Below are positions 26,040 through 33,392 of a stretch of DNA of 53,548 nt, piece by piece. This DNA is from Dehalococcoidales bacterium (lineage in GTDB: Bacteria > Chloroflexota > Dehalococcoidia > Dehalococcoidales > UBA1222). The stretch's first letter is position 1, and each line of letters begins with the position of its first letter. Both the position numbers and the translations under genes were made by a program. The DNA lies in contig JAEESL010000005.1 of the NCBI GenBank assembly GCA_016286345.1, forward strand, positions 1 to 53,548, read 5' to 3'. The notes beneath the pieces are model-generated. The model was not told where the DNA came from. It did not search any database and saw only the letters and a program-made list of their open reading frames with translations.

Positions 26040-26073
26040 AAACCGGCTCTGATACCAAATAGAGTCGGTTTTT
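26040..26073. terminator. Intrinsic terminator of rph, possibly bidirectional
   Basis: AACCGGCTCT / AGAGTCGGTT (10-bp stem with one G-T pair, 10-nt loop) followed by TTTTT on the plus strand. The minus-strand sequence GGTTTCTTTTG could also end the tRNA-His/tRNA-Arg transcript. Confidence 0.85.
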
Positions 26074-26136
26074 ATTTGAAAAGTATATTTGCAGTAAAAA
26101 TAAACAGATAAGTGTGAAATGGATAGAGAATAGATT

Positions 26137-26209
26137 CGCGCCTAGTGGGATTCGAACCCACGACACCCAGTTCCGAAGACTGGTGCTCTATCCGCTGAGC
26201 TACAGGCGC
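26137..26209 (-). tRNA. tRNA-Arg (anticodon TCG)
   Basis: A full cloverleaf on the minus strand: acceptor GCGCCTG/TAGGCGC, D stem GCTC/GAGC, anticodon arm CCAGT-CTTCGGA-ACTGG giving TCG (reads CGA and possibly other CGN), T arm GTGGG-TTCGAAT-CCCAC. No CCA is encoded (GAAT follows). It lies downstream of tRNA-His in the same transcription unit. Confidence 0.95.
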
Positions 26210-26236
26210 ATGTCACGTATTCAGTTCTTAGTCGAG

Positions 26237-26314
26237 TGGGGTGGGTAGAGAGATTTGAACTCTCGATCTCCAGGGCCACAACCTGGCGCCTTAGGCCTCT
26301 CGGCTATACCCACC
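26237..26314 (-). tRNA. tRNA-His (anticodon GTG)
   Basis: Acceptor GTGGGTA/TACCCAC with an encoded extra G-1 opposite C73, the identity feature of tRNA-His. Anticodon arm CCAGG-TTGTGGC-CCTGG gives GTG. T arm GAGAG-TTCAAAT-CTCTC. CCA is encoded. Confidence 0.95.
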
Positions 26315-26328
26315 ACAGACAAATAGAA

Positions 26329-26357
26329 ATTATATAAGATAATTCGGTTTCATGCAA
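26329..26357 (-). promoter_or_regulatory. Promoter of tRNA-His/tRNA-Arg
   Basis: Minus strand TTGCAT (26357-26352), 17-nt spacer, TATAAT (26334-26329). The -35 box overlaps the end of the ygjV-like reading frame. Confidence 0.65.
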
Positions 26358-26910
26358 TTTGACCCGAATTATTCTCATTTTGGGCTCTGTCTTTTACCAT
26401 TGCTCTGTATCTGATCATTGCGATTATAGTTGAAACGATCGATGTGACACTCATGATCAGATTGGTATATGCACCGACACTGAAGTTATATACAATCCAT
26501 GACAGCTGATTGAACAAAATCACCCGTCTGAATTTTTCTGAATTTTCCTGAACTGAAGCAATTGCATAAAGTACTGCACATGCTCCGGAGAATAAATCTT
26601 TCCAGTCTTTGAACACGATTACTGTTCCTGTGATTGTTACAATGACGAATACAATTGCAATTATTATTCTTAGTTTTCTTTCCCCGGCATGCTTGCTTTT
26701 GTTGACAAAGTACATCAGGACTGTCAGGAATGCTGCCACAAAACAGACCCATGCTCCGGACATACCGTCAAGTAAGGCAAATGTAACGACAGCTATTACA
26801 TTGGTCAGAACATGGCTGATAAGGATATGGTTAATATCCTTGAAATGAATGCTTATAATGCCTATTGCTGTAGTAACAAGCCCTAATATCTGGGCAATGA
26901 TGAAATTCAA
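26350..26910 (-). CDS. YgjV-like multi-pass membrane protein
   Basis: A 186-aa hydrophobic protein with about six transmembrane segments (starting FIIAQILGLVTTAIGIISIHF and KINHILISHVLTNVIAVVTF-like) and a cytosolic, polar C-terminus (KDRAQNENNSGQIA). Layout and the opening QxLGLxxxxIGIIS resemble the bacterial inner-membrane YgjV family, whose function is unknown. The start codon is TTG with GGAGAG about 5 nt upstream. Divergent from the metK riboswitch and upstream of tRNA-His. Confidence 0.6.
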   Translation of the reverse strand: MNFIIAQILGLVTTAIGIISIHFKDINHILISHVLTNVIAVVTFALLDGMSGAWVCFVAAFLTVLMYFVNKSKHAGERKLRIIIAIVFVIVTITGTVIVFKDWKDLFSGACAVLYAIASVQENSEKFRRVILFNQLSWIVYNFSVGAYTNLIMSVTSIVSTIIAMIRYRAMVKDRAQNENNSGQIA

Positions 26911-26961
26911 ATTGCTCTCCGCTTTCTAATAACTGGATTATATTACTACATCTGTTTAAAT

Positions 26962-26991
26962 TTGACAGCCTTTTAATACTTCAATTACACT
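26962..26991 (+). promoter_or_regulatory. Promoter of the metK riboswitch transcript
   Basis: TTGACA (26962-26967), 18-nt spacer, TACACT (26986-26991). Transcription would start about 10-15 nt before the riboswitch aptamer. Confidence 0.65.
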
Positions 26992-27007
26992 AAACAAAGC
27001 TGATGTA

Positions 27008-27178
27008 GCTCTATCGAGAGTGGTGGTGAAGGTGATGGCCTGATGATCCACCCGGCAACCTTTAAAGTTAAAGGTGCCAAAGCCATACCCCGTCTGGGGA
27101 ACGATAGGTCGCAGTGCGAAAAATGAAGGTATATTTGTTTGTTAAGCCGCACTGTAGAACTACAGTACGGCTTTTTGT
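27008..27178 (+). promoter_or_regulatory. SAM-I (S-box) riboswitch with intrinsic terminator
   Basis: The core matches the S-box consensus: P1 CTATCG (27011-27016) with CGATAG (27102-27107), then CGAGAGTGGTGG, GGCCTGATGA, CCCGGCAACC, AAGGTGCCAA and a short P4. The expression platform is clear: CAGTGCG (27112-27118) is exactly complementary to CGCACTG (27148-27154), the left arm of a terminator AAGCCGCACTGTA...TACAGTACGGCTTTTTG. With SAM bound, P1 is stable, the antiterminator is lost and metK transcription stops. This gives product feedback on SAM synthetase. Confidence 0.96.
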
Positions 27179-27198
27179 TTTGTAAAAGGGGAAGAAAA

Positions 27199-28353
27199 AT
27201 GGAGTATTTGTTCAGTTCTGAATCTGTTTCAGAAGGGCATCCTGACAAAATGGCTGACCAGATCAGCGATTCTATTCTGGATGCATATATCGAAAAGGAT
27301 CCTTATGCACACGTTGCCTGTGAGACAATGCTTGCAAAGGAACTTGTCATAGTTGCCGGAGAAGTGTCCGGAAAGAATTCGTCCCAGGTGGATTGTGAAA
27401 GAATCGCAAGGGATACTATCAAGGAAATAGGTTATAAATCACCCGATGATGCTATCGATCCTGATAAGTGCAGTGTTCTGCTTTATATCTCTGAACAGTC
27501 CAACAACATCAATGATGCCGTCTCACATAATGACGGTGATCTCGGTGCTGGTGACCAGGGTCTGATGTTCGGATATGCAACAAATGAAACTCCGGAGTTG
27601 ATGCCGCTTCCTATTTCTCTTGCTCATAAGCTGATGTTCCGACAGACAGAATTGAGAAAAGCAGGAGTTATTCCCTGGCTGAAACCGGATGCAAAAGCAC
27701 AGGTGACTGTCCTTTATGATCACAATAAACCTGTATCTGTTAAAAAGGTGGTTCTCTCCACCCAGCATAATCTCGGTATTTCACATGCTGAAATCTCTGA
27801 AACAGTTAAGAAACAGATCATCCTTCCCGTTATTCCTGAAAATCTGGTTGCAGATGATATTGAATACTTCATCAATCCTTCCGGTGAATTCTCAATCGGC
27901 GGACCTATTGCCGATGTCGGCCTGACCGGAAGAAAAATAATTGTTGATACCTACGGCGGAAGCTGTCCTCATGGCGGCGGCGCATTCTCAGGCAAAGATC
28001 CCACAAAAGTTGACCGTTCCTCAGCCTACATGGCCAGATATATCGCGAAGAATATTGTTAAGAGCGGTATTGCCGAAAGATGTATGGTCCAGATCGCTTA
28101 TGCTATCGGTAAAGCTGAACCTGTTTCTGTTATGGTTGATTCCATGGGAACCAGTGATTATTCACCTGAGCAGCTTACCCGAATGGTTACAACGCTTTTC
28201 GATCTCCGACCCAAAGCAATCATTGATACTCTCGATCTGAGAAGACCGATCTATAGGAAAACTGCAACCTGCGGGCACTTCGGAAGAACCGATGTCGAAT
28301 TCCCATGGGAAAAGACTGACCGATGTGCGGAAATTAAATCATTCATATATTAA
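27199..28353 (+). CDS. metK: S-adenosylmethionine synthetase
   Basis: A 384-aa enzyme that joins ATP and methionine to SAM. The start MEYLFSSESVSEGHPDKMAD contains the ATP-binding motif; GAGDQGLMFGYATNE, the phosphate loop-like GGGAFSGKDPTKVDRS and the C-terminal CGHFGR complete the family pattern. The ATG at 27199 has AAGGGGAAG upstream; the track start lies inside the terminator hairpin. Controlled by the SAM-I riboswitch just before it. SAM made here would feed RsmI and many other enzymes. Confidence 0.98.
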   Translation: MEYLFSSESVSEGHPDKMADQISDSILDAYIEKDPYAHVACETMLAKELVIVAGEVSGKNSSQVDCERIARDTIKEIGYKSPDDAIDPDKCSVLLYISEQSNNINDAVSHNDGDLGAGDQGLMFGYATNETPELMPLPISLAHKLMFRQTELRKAGVIPWLKPDAKAQVTVLYDHNKPVSVKKVVLSTQHNLGISHAEISETVKKQIILPVIPENLVADDIEYFINPSGEFSIGGPIADVGLTGRKIIVDTYGGSCPHGGGAFSGKDPTKVDRSSAYMARYIAKNIVKSGIAERCMVQIAYAIGKAEPVSVMVDSMGTSDYSPEQLTRMVTTLFDLRPKAIIDTLDLRRPIYRKTATCGHFGRTDVEFPWEKTDRCAEIKSFIY

Positions 28354-28398
28354 TGTTTCTCTGTTAGAATTAGATTTAGTCCGTTTTTGGAGAAAACA

Positions 28399-29244
28399 AT
28401 GAATATATCGATGAATCCTATAATACTTACGATCGGTTCGCTTGAACTGCGTTGGTATGGCGTGATGGTTGCTCTTGCAATTCTCACTGTAGTTTTTTGG
28501 ACATATTATCAGACAAAGAAAGGTGCAAAGATAACATCCGATCAGGTCCTGAGCGGTTTTATCATCGGTACTATTTCCGGTATTATCGGTGCCCGTCTGC
28601 TTCATGTCGTTGATTACTGGAGCTATTACAGCGCACATCCTGAGAACATCATCGGCGGTGATGGCCTGGCCATATACGGAGGTATATTAGGTGCTGCACT
28701 CGGCCTGCTGATCTACAGTAAGTTTTCAAAGTTCAAAGCACTTTATTTATTTGATGTTATGGCACCCGGCATAGCTTTTTCTCAAGCTGTCGGAAGAATC
28801 GGGTGTCTTATCAACGGATGCTGCTACGGTGCTCAGTGTGATTTGCCATGGGCAATATCATATTCACATCCGGATTCCTTTGCCGAAAGATTAAATGTCG
28901 GTTATCATCCCACACAGGTTTATGAAATGATCTTCATGGTCATTCTCGGACTTGGTCTGATCCTTCTGAAGAAAAAGATCAGATTCATGGGATCACAGTT
29001 CTATATGTATTTCGGATGTTACTCTGTTTTCAGATTTGCAGTCGGGTTCATCAGAGATAATGAGACTGTTGTTGGAAATCTGGTACAGTCGCAGGTAATC
29101 GGTCTTGTCGCATCGATTATATGTTTCGGATTACTGGGTTATAACTATTACAAATACAAGAAAAATGGTTCGGTTGATGCTGAATTGGCAGCAATTGAAG
29201 CCGGTGCTCCGGTAGAAGAAGTAAAAGAAGAAAGCGAAGAATAA
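28399..29244 (+). CDS. lgt: Prolipoprotein diacylglyceryl transferase
   Basis: A 281-aa seven-helix membrane enzyme that moves diacylglycerol from phosphatidylglycerol to the lipobox cysteine. Motifs: LRWYGVMVALAI near the start, the family GLAIYGGILGA, and the signature VGRIGCLINGCCYGAQCDLPW. The C-terminal region has FRFAVGFIRDNE. The track uses a TTG 4 codons upstream; ATG 28399 has TTGGAG 6 nt upstream. The last 30 residues are an acidic cytosolic tail (AIEAGAPVEEVKEESEE). It would process the two lipoproteins encoded in this window. Its TAA overlaps the ppa ATG. Confidence 0.95.
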   Translation: MNISMNPIILTIGSLELRWYGVMVALAILTVVFWTYYQTKKGAKITSDQVLSGFIIGTISGIIGARLLHVVDYWSYYSAHPENIIGGDGLAIYGGILGAALGLLIYSKFSKFKALYLFDVMAPGIAFSQAVGRIGCLINGCCYGAQCDLPWAISYSHPDSFAERLNVGYHPTQVYEMIFMVILGLGLILLKKKIRFMGSQFYMYFGCYSVFRFAVGFIRDNETVVGNLVQSQVIGLVASIICFGLLGYNYYKYKKNGSVDAELAAIEAGAPVEEVKEESEE

Positions 29245-29762
29245 TGGCTGAAGTTGAAAATTTAAAAGTTATGATTGAGATCCCGAAGGGGAGCCGCAAC
29301 AAATACGAATATGATCATGAGCATCATTGCATTCGATTTGACAGGATGCTTTTCTCTGCAATGCATTATCCCAATGATTACGGATTTGTTCTGGATACAT
29401 GGGCAGAAGATGATGATCCTCTTGATGCCCTCGTCATGGTATGGGAACCGACATTCCCGGGGTGTCTTATTGAAGCCAGACCCGTAGGTATGTTCAAAAT
29501 GAAAGATGAACATGGACCTGATGCCAAGATATTATGTGTCCCTCCCGGTGACCCGCTATGGAACTATATCCATACTCTGGATGATGTTCCTCCTCACATG
29601 CTCAAGGAAATCGAACATTTTTTCAGAGTTTACAAGGATCTGGAACAGAAGAAGACCGGTATAGAAGGCTGGGCAGGTCTTGATGAAGCTCTGCAGGTTA
29701 TTGCGGCAGCCAAAAAGCGTTATATAGAACGTCAGAATAACCTCATGAATTTCCTGAAATAG
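29244..29762 (+). CDS. ppa: Inorganic pyrophosphatase, family I
   Basis: A 172-aa soluble Mg-dependent enzyme that hydrolyses pyrophosphate from biosynthesis, for example from MetK and the tRNA synthetases. The signature EDDDPLDALVMV (metal-binding Asp residues) is near residue 52. IEIPKGSRNKYEYD at the N-terminus, PNDYGFV, and EHFFRVYKDLEQK complete the fold. The length is typical. Translationally coupled to lgt (TAATG) and followed by a strong terminator. Confidence 0.97.
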   Translation: MAEVENLKVMIEIPKGSRNKYEYDHEHHCIRFDRMLFSAMHYPNDYGFVLDTWAEDDDPLDALVMVWEPTFPGCLIEARPVGMFKMKDEHGPDAKILCVPPGDPLWNYIHTLDDVPPHMLKEIEHFFRVYKDLEQKKTGIEGWAGLDEALQVIAAAKKRYIERQNNLMNFLK

Positions 29763-29794
29763 ATTTTTGGTTCAGACTATCAATGTTATATGTG

Positions 29795-29827
29795 AGAGAT
29801 TACAGTAGAATGTAATCTCTTTTTTTT
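29795..29827 (+). terminator. Intrinsic terminator of lgt-ppa
   Basis: AGAGATTACA / TGTAATCTCT, 10-bp stem with a 6-nt loop, followed by eight T residues. Confidence 0.94.
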
Positions 29828-29847
29828 AATCAATAAGTTGATTTGGT

Positions 29848-29872
29848 GAGACATTTGCTTATCTCAAACGAC
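29848..29872 (+). promoter_or_regulatory. Possible ECF-type promoter of the sigma factor gene
   Basis: GAGAC (29848-29852) and CGAC (29869-29872) with a 16-nt spacer imitate the short -35/-10 pattern of ECF sigma promoters. This suggests autoregulation. No better sigma-A pair was seen before the gene. Confidence 0.35.
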
Positions 29873-29907
29873 TTATAGATGAAAGGTTTTGTAAAGGAGC
29901 AGATCAT

Positions 29908-30465
29908 ATGGATAACGGTGCAGGTAGCTACCGCCGTTTTCTTGATGGTGATGATGAAGGCATAGTGGAGATCGTAAGAGATTACAAAGACGGACTTATA
30001 CTCTATCTGAATAATCTTGTACAGAACATCTACATTGCCGAAGAAATGACAGAGGATACCTTTTTCCGGCTTATGACTAAAAAACCTAAGTATTCGGGGA
30101 AAGCGTCTTTCAAGTCATGGCTTTACTCTATAGGGCGTAATGTAACTGTCGATTATATAAGACACAATTCCAAATATATAAACACTCCTGTAGAAGATAT
30201 GGAGACATATCTCAGAGATGAATCTGATTTGGAGGAGTCTTACATAAAAGAAGAGCGGAAGTTAATGATCCGCAGACTGCTTGATAAACTTCCGACAGAT
30301 TACAGACAGATCATATGGCTCATTTTCTTTGAAGGTTTTTCAAACGAAGAGTCATCGAAAGTAATGAAAAAAAGTGCCCGTCAGGTAAGAAATCTCCTTT
30401 ACCGAGCCAAACAATCTTTAAGAGGAGAACTTGAAAAGGAGGGATTCGTCTATGAAGAGCTCTAA
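29908..30465 (+). CDS. ECF-type RNA polymerase sigma factor
   Basis: A 185-aa sigma-70 family protein with only regions 2 and 4. Region 2: DYKDGLILYLNNLVQNIYIAEEMTEDTFFRLM followed by FKSWLYSIGRNVTVDYIRHNSK (DNA melting and -10 recognition). Region 4: LDKLPTDYRQIIWLIFFEGFSNEESSKVMKKSARQVRNLLYRAKQ (-35 recognition helix-turn-helix). AAAGGAG lies 8 nt before the ATG. The following membrane protein overlaps it by 14 nt, the usual arrangement of sigma and anti-sigma factor. The inducing signal is unknown. Confidence 0.92.
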   Translation: MDNGAGSYRRFLDGDDEGIVEIVRDYKDGLILYLNNLVQNIYIAEEMTEDTFFRLMTKKPKYSGKASFKSWLYSIGRNVTVDYIRHNSKYINTPVEDMETYLRDESDLEESYIKEERKLMIRRLLDKLPTDYRQIIWLIFFEGFSNEESSKVMKKSARQVRNLLYRAKQSLRGELEKEGFVYEEL

Positions 30466-31309
30466 AGAAATGACAGACAGTCTGTTTGATAGACGAGACG
30501 AATATATGAAACAACAGAGAACCAGAAGGGGTTTGATGACCGCAATCGCCGGCGGTGTAGGATGCGTAGCTCTTGTTGCACTTGTGGGCTTCGGGATCTG
30601 GGGAGCAGTAAATAACGGAATGAATAATCCTGCCCCGACAATATCTGACATGAAAGTGATCTGGGCAGACAGTTCATACATGGAAGTCACTCAGAACGGT
30701 GTCAGTACTAAACTCGAAAACGCTATTAATTCTTTTGGCAAGGATAAGGTCTTTGCAATTCTTGCAATGCCTGAAATTGATTACAGTTTTAAATATCAGG
30801 GTAAAACTCTCGAGGAACTCAGCAATGCCTTAAGAGAGGAAGTAATGCTTCCTGAAAAACTGTGGCAGCTGCTTAAATCAGGTGATTTCCTGAAATATGG
30901 AGAGGCTCTTTATACGACCGGAACACCTGAAGGTGAAAAATGGGATAAAGCCCTTTATGAACAACAGATAAACTTTTTCGGCAAGGATCTTTTGGAAAAA
31001 TATATTGTAGACGGCCAGTTCCTCAGTGAAAAAGTTGAACAGGATATAGAGAAAGCAGAAAAGAACAATACTGCACAGGATGCCTACAATAAAGCGATGT
31101 CAGCTTATCTTGAAAAAATCGCTTCATCAGTCAACGGATCAATGCCGTCCCAAACGGTACCTGAAAGGAATGCAATAATCATTTTTCTGACCGGAGATGC
31201 GTTTTCAGAATTTAAAGCTGACCACTCAGAAGGCTGGATATATGATCTGGCTCCCAAGGGTGGAAATACAACACAGGTTACAGTTGATGTTATGACTGTT
31301 AATCCGTAG
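30452..31309 (+). CDS. Membrane-anchored protein, putative anti-sigma factor
   Basis: A 285-aa protein with a short charged cytosolic N-terminus (about 32 residues, KSSKEMTDSLFDRRDEYMKQ), one transmembrane helix at about residues 34-57 (rich in Ala, Gly, Val) and an extracytoplasmic domain of about 225 residues. I do not recognise the outer domain; it is acidic, Cys-free, with an amphipathic helical stretch (LSEKVEQDIEKAEKNNTAQD). The 14-nt overlap with the ECF sigma gene, and AAGGAGGG upstream of the ATG, support a coupled regulator. It has no zinc-binding HxxxCxxC anti-sigma motif, so the anti-sigma role is inferred from topology and position. A terminator follows. Confidence 0.6.
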   Translation: MKSSKEMTDSLFDRRDEYMKQQRTRRGLMTAIAGGVGCVALVALVGFGIWGAVNNGMNNPAPTISDMKVIWADSSYMEVTQNGVSTKLENAINSFGKDKVFAILAMPEIDYSFKYQGKTLEELSNALREEVMLPEKLWQLLKSGDFLKYGEALYTTGTPEGEKWDKALYEQQINFFGKDLLEKYIVDGQFLSEKVEQDIEKAEKNNTAQDAYNKAMSAYLEKIASSVNGSMPSQTVPERNAIIIFLTGDAFSEFKADHSEGWIYDLAPKGGNTTQVTVDVMTVNP

Positions 31310-31328
31310 TAAAAAAAGGAACTGACAA

Positions 31329-31361
31329 AATGACCTCTTCACCCGAAGAGGTCATTATTTT
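31329..31361. terminator. Bidirectional intrinsic terminator
   Basis: AATGACCTCTTC / GAAGAGGTCATT, 12-bp stem with a 4-nt loop, between the convergent anti-sigma candidate (+) and uvrC (-). T-rich runs on both outer sides. Confidence 0.9.
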
Positions 31362-33169
31362 TACAGATATTGTTTGATCTTCTGCGCTGAACTGTTGCCG
31401 ACGACTTCGGCAAGTTCTTCAACTGATGCCTGTCTGATGTTATCCACTGATCCGAAGGACTTCATGAGTGCCTGTTTTTTCTTTGGTCCGATTCCTGGAA
31501 CCACATCAAGCAGTGAAACGAATGTATTCTTATCTCTGAGGCTTCTGTGGAAACCGATGGCATATCGATGTGATTCATCTCTGACTCTCTGCAGGAGCTG
31601 ACGGGCAAGGGAGGATTCAGGAAGTTTCAGGCTTTCCTCTTCACCCGGAATAAAGATTTCTTCATGCTGTTTTGCAAGGCTGATGAAGGTAATGTTGAAA
31701 TCCCCGAGTTTATGAACGGCTTCCATTACTGAGTTAAGCTGACCTTTGCCTCCATCGATGAGGATGATATCCGGAGTTGTAGCAAAATCTTCTCCGACAT
31801 GGGTAAGACGTCTGGTGAGAACTTCCATCAGAGATGCAAAGTCATTGGGACCCTCAACTGTCCGGATCTTATATTTCCGGTATTTCTTGTTTGCCGGTTT
31901 ACCATCTTCAAAAACCACCATGCTGCCCACACTCTGGTGTCCCTGGGTGTTTGAGATGTCGTAGCCTTCGATTCTGCGGGGGATTTTATCAAGTTTAAGT
32001 ATTTCCTTCAGTTCTTCCAGAGCAGGCTTTATTTGGGAGGGAAGATGAGTGTTCTTGATACGCATCTGGACCAGACCTTTTTCGGCATTTTCCTTCACAA
32101 TCTTAATCAGGCTTTTTCTTGCTCCCTTAGTCGGGACTGACAGTGTGACGGCAGCGTTGCGCTGTTCCCTGAGATAGTCTTTTATGACCTGTTCATTTTC
32201 AACGGGAAATTCGGTGATGATCGTTCCGGGAATGTTGGTTGAAACTGAATAGTATTGCTCGACAAATGACGACATCACCATTGAATCGCTTTCATCCGCT
32301 GTTCCTTTGAGAATGAACTGTTCCCGGCCGAGGATGCTTGAGTTTCTGATCATGAAAACCTGCACACAGCACTGATTGTCGTCCCTGGCAAATGCGATCG
32401 CATCCAGGTTGCCTTTGACCATCACTGACATCTTCTGCCAGTTAAGGATCTTTTCAATGGATTGTATTCTGTCACGTATCTCTGCAGCTTTTTCAAATTC
32501 AAGGTTTTCGGAATAGTTATCCATCTGTTCCTTAAGCTGTTTGAGTATCTGTTTATCCTTTCCTTCCAGAAAGCTGATGACATTAAGGATTATCTTCCTG
32601 TAATCCTCATGTGAGATATAGCCCATGCAGGGTGCAGTACACTTATGCATATCATATTCGATACAGGGACGGGTACGATGCGTGTTGACCTTGCCTTCAC
32701 AGTTTCTGAACGGAAACATATTGCGGAGAGTTTCCACAGTGATCCTTATCGATCTGGCTGATGAAAAAGGACCGAAGTATTTTGCTCCGTCATCGTGCAG
32801 ACTTCTAACAAGGTCCACGGTAGGCCATTCATCATTCAAGTTTATTCTGATATACGGAAAACCCTTGTCATCCTTCAATGCAATGTTGTAATAGGGACGG
32901 TATCGTTTGATAAGGTTAAGCTCAAGAACAAGTGCTTCTGCTTCGGTGTTTGTGACGTAATATTCAATGTCGCATATATGCTTCACCAGTTCATTGGTCT
33001 TAGGTGTATGAGTGTTTCCGGTGAAATATGATTTTACGCGGTTACTGAGATTGATTGCCTTCCCGACATATATGATCTTCCCGTTAATGTCTTTCATCAG
33101 ATAGACACCGGAATTGGATGGAAGGCTTTTGACCTTTGCCCTGACAAGTTCTGAATTAGTATTGACCAT
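31361..33169 (-). CDS. uvrC: Excinuclease ABC subunit C
   Basis: A 602-aa nuclease that makes both cuts in nucleotide excision repair with UvrA and UvrB. The N-terminal GIY-YIG domain reads SNSGVYLMKDINGKIIYVGKA. The UVR motif (YSENLEFEKAAEIRDRIQSI) near residue 210 binds UvrB. The RNase H-like domain (RIEGYDISNTQGHQSVGSMV) and the C-terminal helix-hairpin-helix pair (LLDVVPGIGPKKKQALMKSFGSVD) are complete. There is no Shine-Dalgarno before the ATG; TGATACAAT ends 6 nt upstream, so it is predicted leaderless like uvrA. Confidence 0.97.
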   Translation of the reverse strand: MVNTNSELVRAKVKSLPSNSGVYLMKDINGKIIYVGKAINLSNRVKSYFTGNTHTPKTNELVKHICDIEYYVTNTEAEALVLELNLIKRYRPYYNIALKDDKGFPYIRINLNDEWPTVDLVRSLHDDGAKYFGPFSSARSIRITVETLRNMFPFRNCEGKVNTHRTRPCIEYDMHKCTAPCMGYISHEDYRKIILNVISFLEGKDKQILKQLKEQMDNYSENLEFEKAAEIRDRIQSIEKILNWQKMSVMVKGNLDAIAFARDDNQCCVQVFMIRNSSILGREQFILKGTADESDSMVMSSFVEQYYSVSTNIPGTIITEFPVENEQVIKDYLREQRNAAVTLSVPTKGARKSLIKIVKENAEKGLVQMRIKNTHLPSQIKPALEELKEILKLDKIPRRIEGYDISNTQGHQSVGSMVVFEDGKPANKKYRKYKIRTVEGPNDFASLMEVLTRRLTHVGEDFATTPDIILIDGGKGQLNSVMEAVHKLGDFNITFISLAKQHEEIFIPGEEESLKLPESSLARQLLQRVRDESHRYAIGFHRSLRDKNTFVSLLDVVPGIGPKKKQALMKSFGSVDNIRQASVEELAEVVGNSSAQKIKQYL

Positions 33170-33175
33170 AGAAAA

Positions 33176-33184
33176 ATTGTATCA
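33176..33184 (-). promoter_or_regulatory. Extended -10 directly before the uvrC ATG
   Basis: Minus strand TG-A-TACAAT, then TTTTCT, then ATG. Initiation at +7 falls on the start codon. Confidence 0.6.
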
Positions 33185-33247
33185 CAAAGAAAAATGATTA
33201 ATTGGAATTTACGCACAGATTATTTGATCGTCAGGTATAAAATGCGT

Positions 33248-33277
33248 TTGACGATACGTAAGATTAAATGTTTTAAT
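33248..33277 (+). promoter_or_regulatory. Promoter of tRNA-Glu
   Basis: TTGACG (33248-33253), 18-nt spacer, TG-T-TTTAAT (-10 at 33272-33277). A TATAAT at 33278-33283 is too close to the tRNA to serve. The -35 lies in the right arm of the inverted repeat ATCGTCA-N15-TGACGAT (33227-33255). Confidence 0.5.
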
Positions 33278-33287
33278 TATAATACAT

Positions 33288-33361
33288 GGCGCATTCGTCT
33301 AGCGGCCTAGGACGTGGCCCTCTCAAGGCCAAGATCACGGGTTCGAATCCCGTATGCGCTA
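33288..33361 (+). tRNA. tRNA-Glu (anticodon CTC)
   Basis: Acceptor GGCGCAT/ATGCGCT with a G1-T72 wobble, D stem GTC/GAC, anticodon arm TGGCC-CTCTCAA-GGCCA giving CTC (reads GAG), T arm ACGGG-TTCGAAT-CCCGT, discriminator A. No CCA encoded. The U72 wobble is uncommon but possible. Confidence 0.93.
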
Positions 33362-33392
33362 TTTCCCATTAATAATATTCCTAAGGGCATAA

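Noticed and set aside
33278-33283. TATAAT as the tRNA-Glu -10
   Set aside because: It ends only 4 nt before the mature tRNA, which would start transcription inside the tRNA; the TTTAAT just upstream with a TTGACG -35 fits better.
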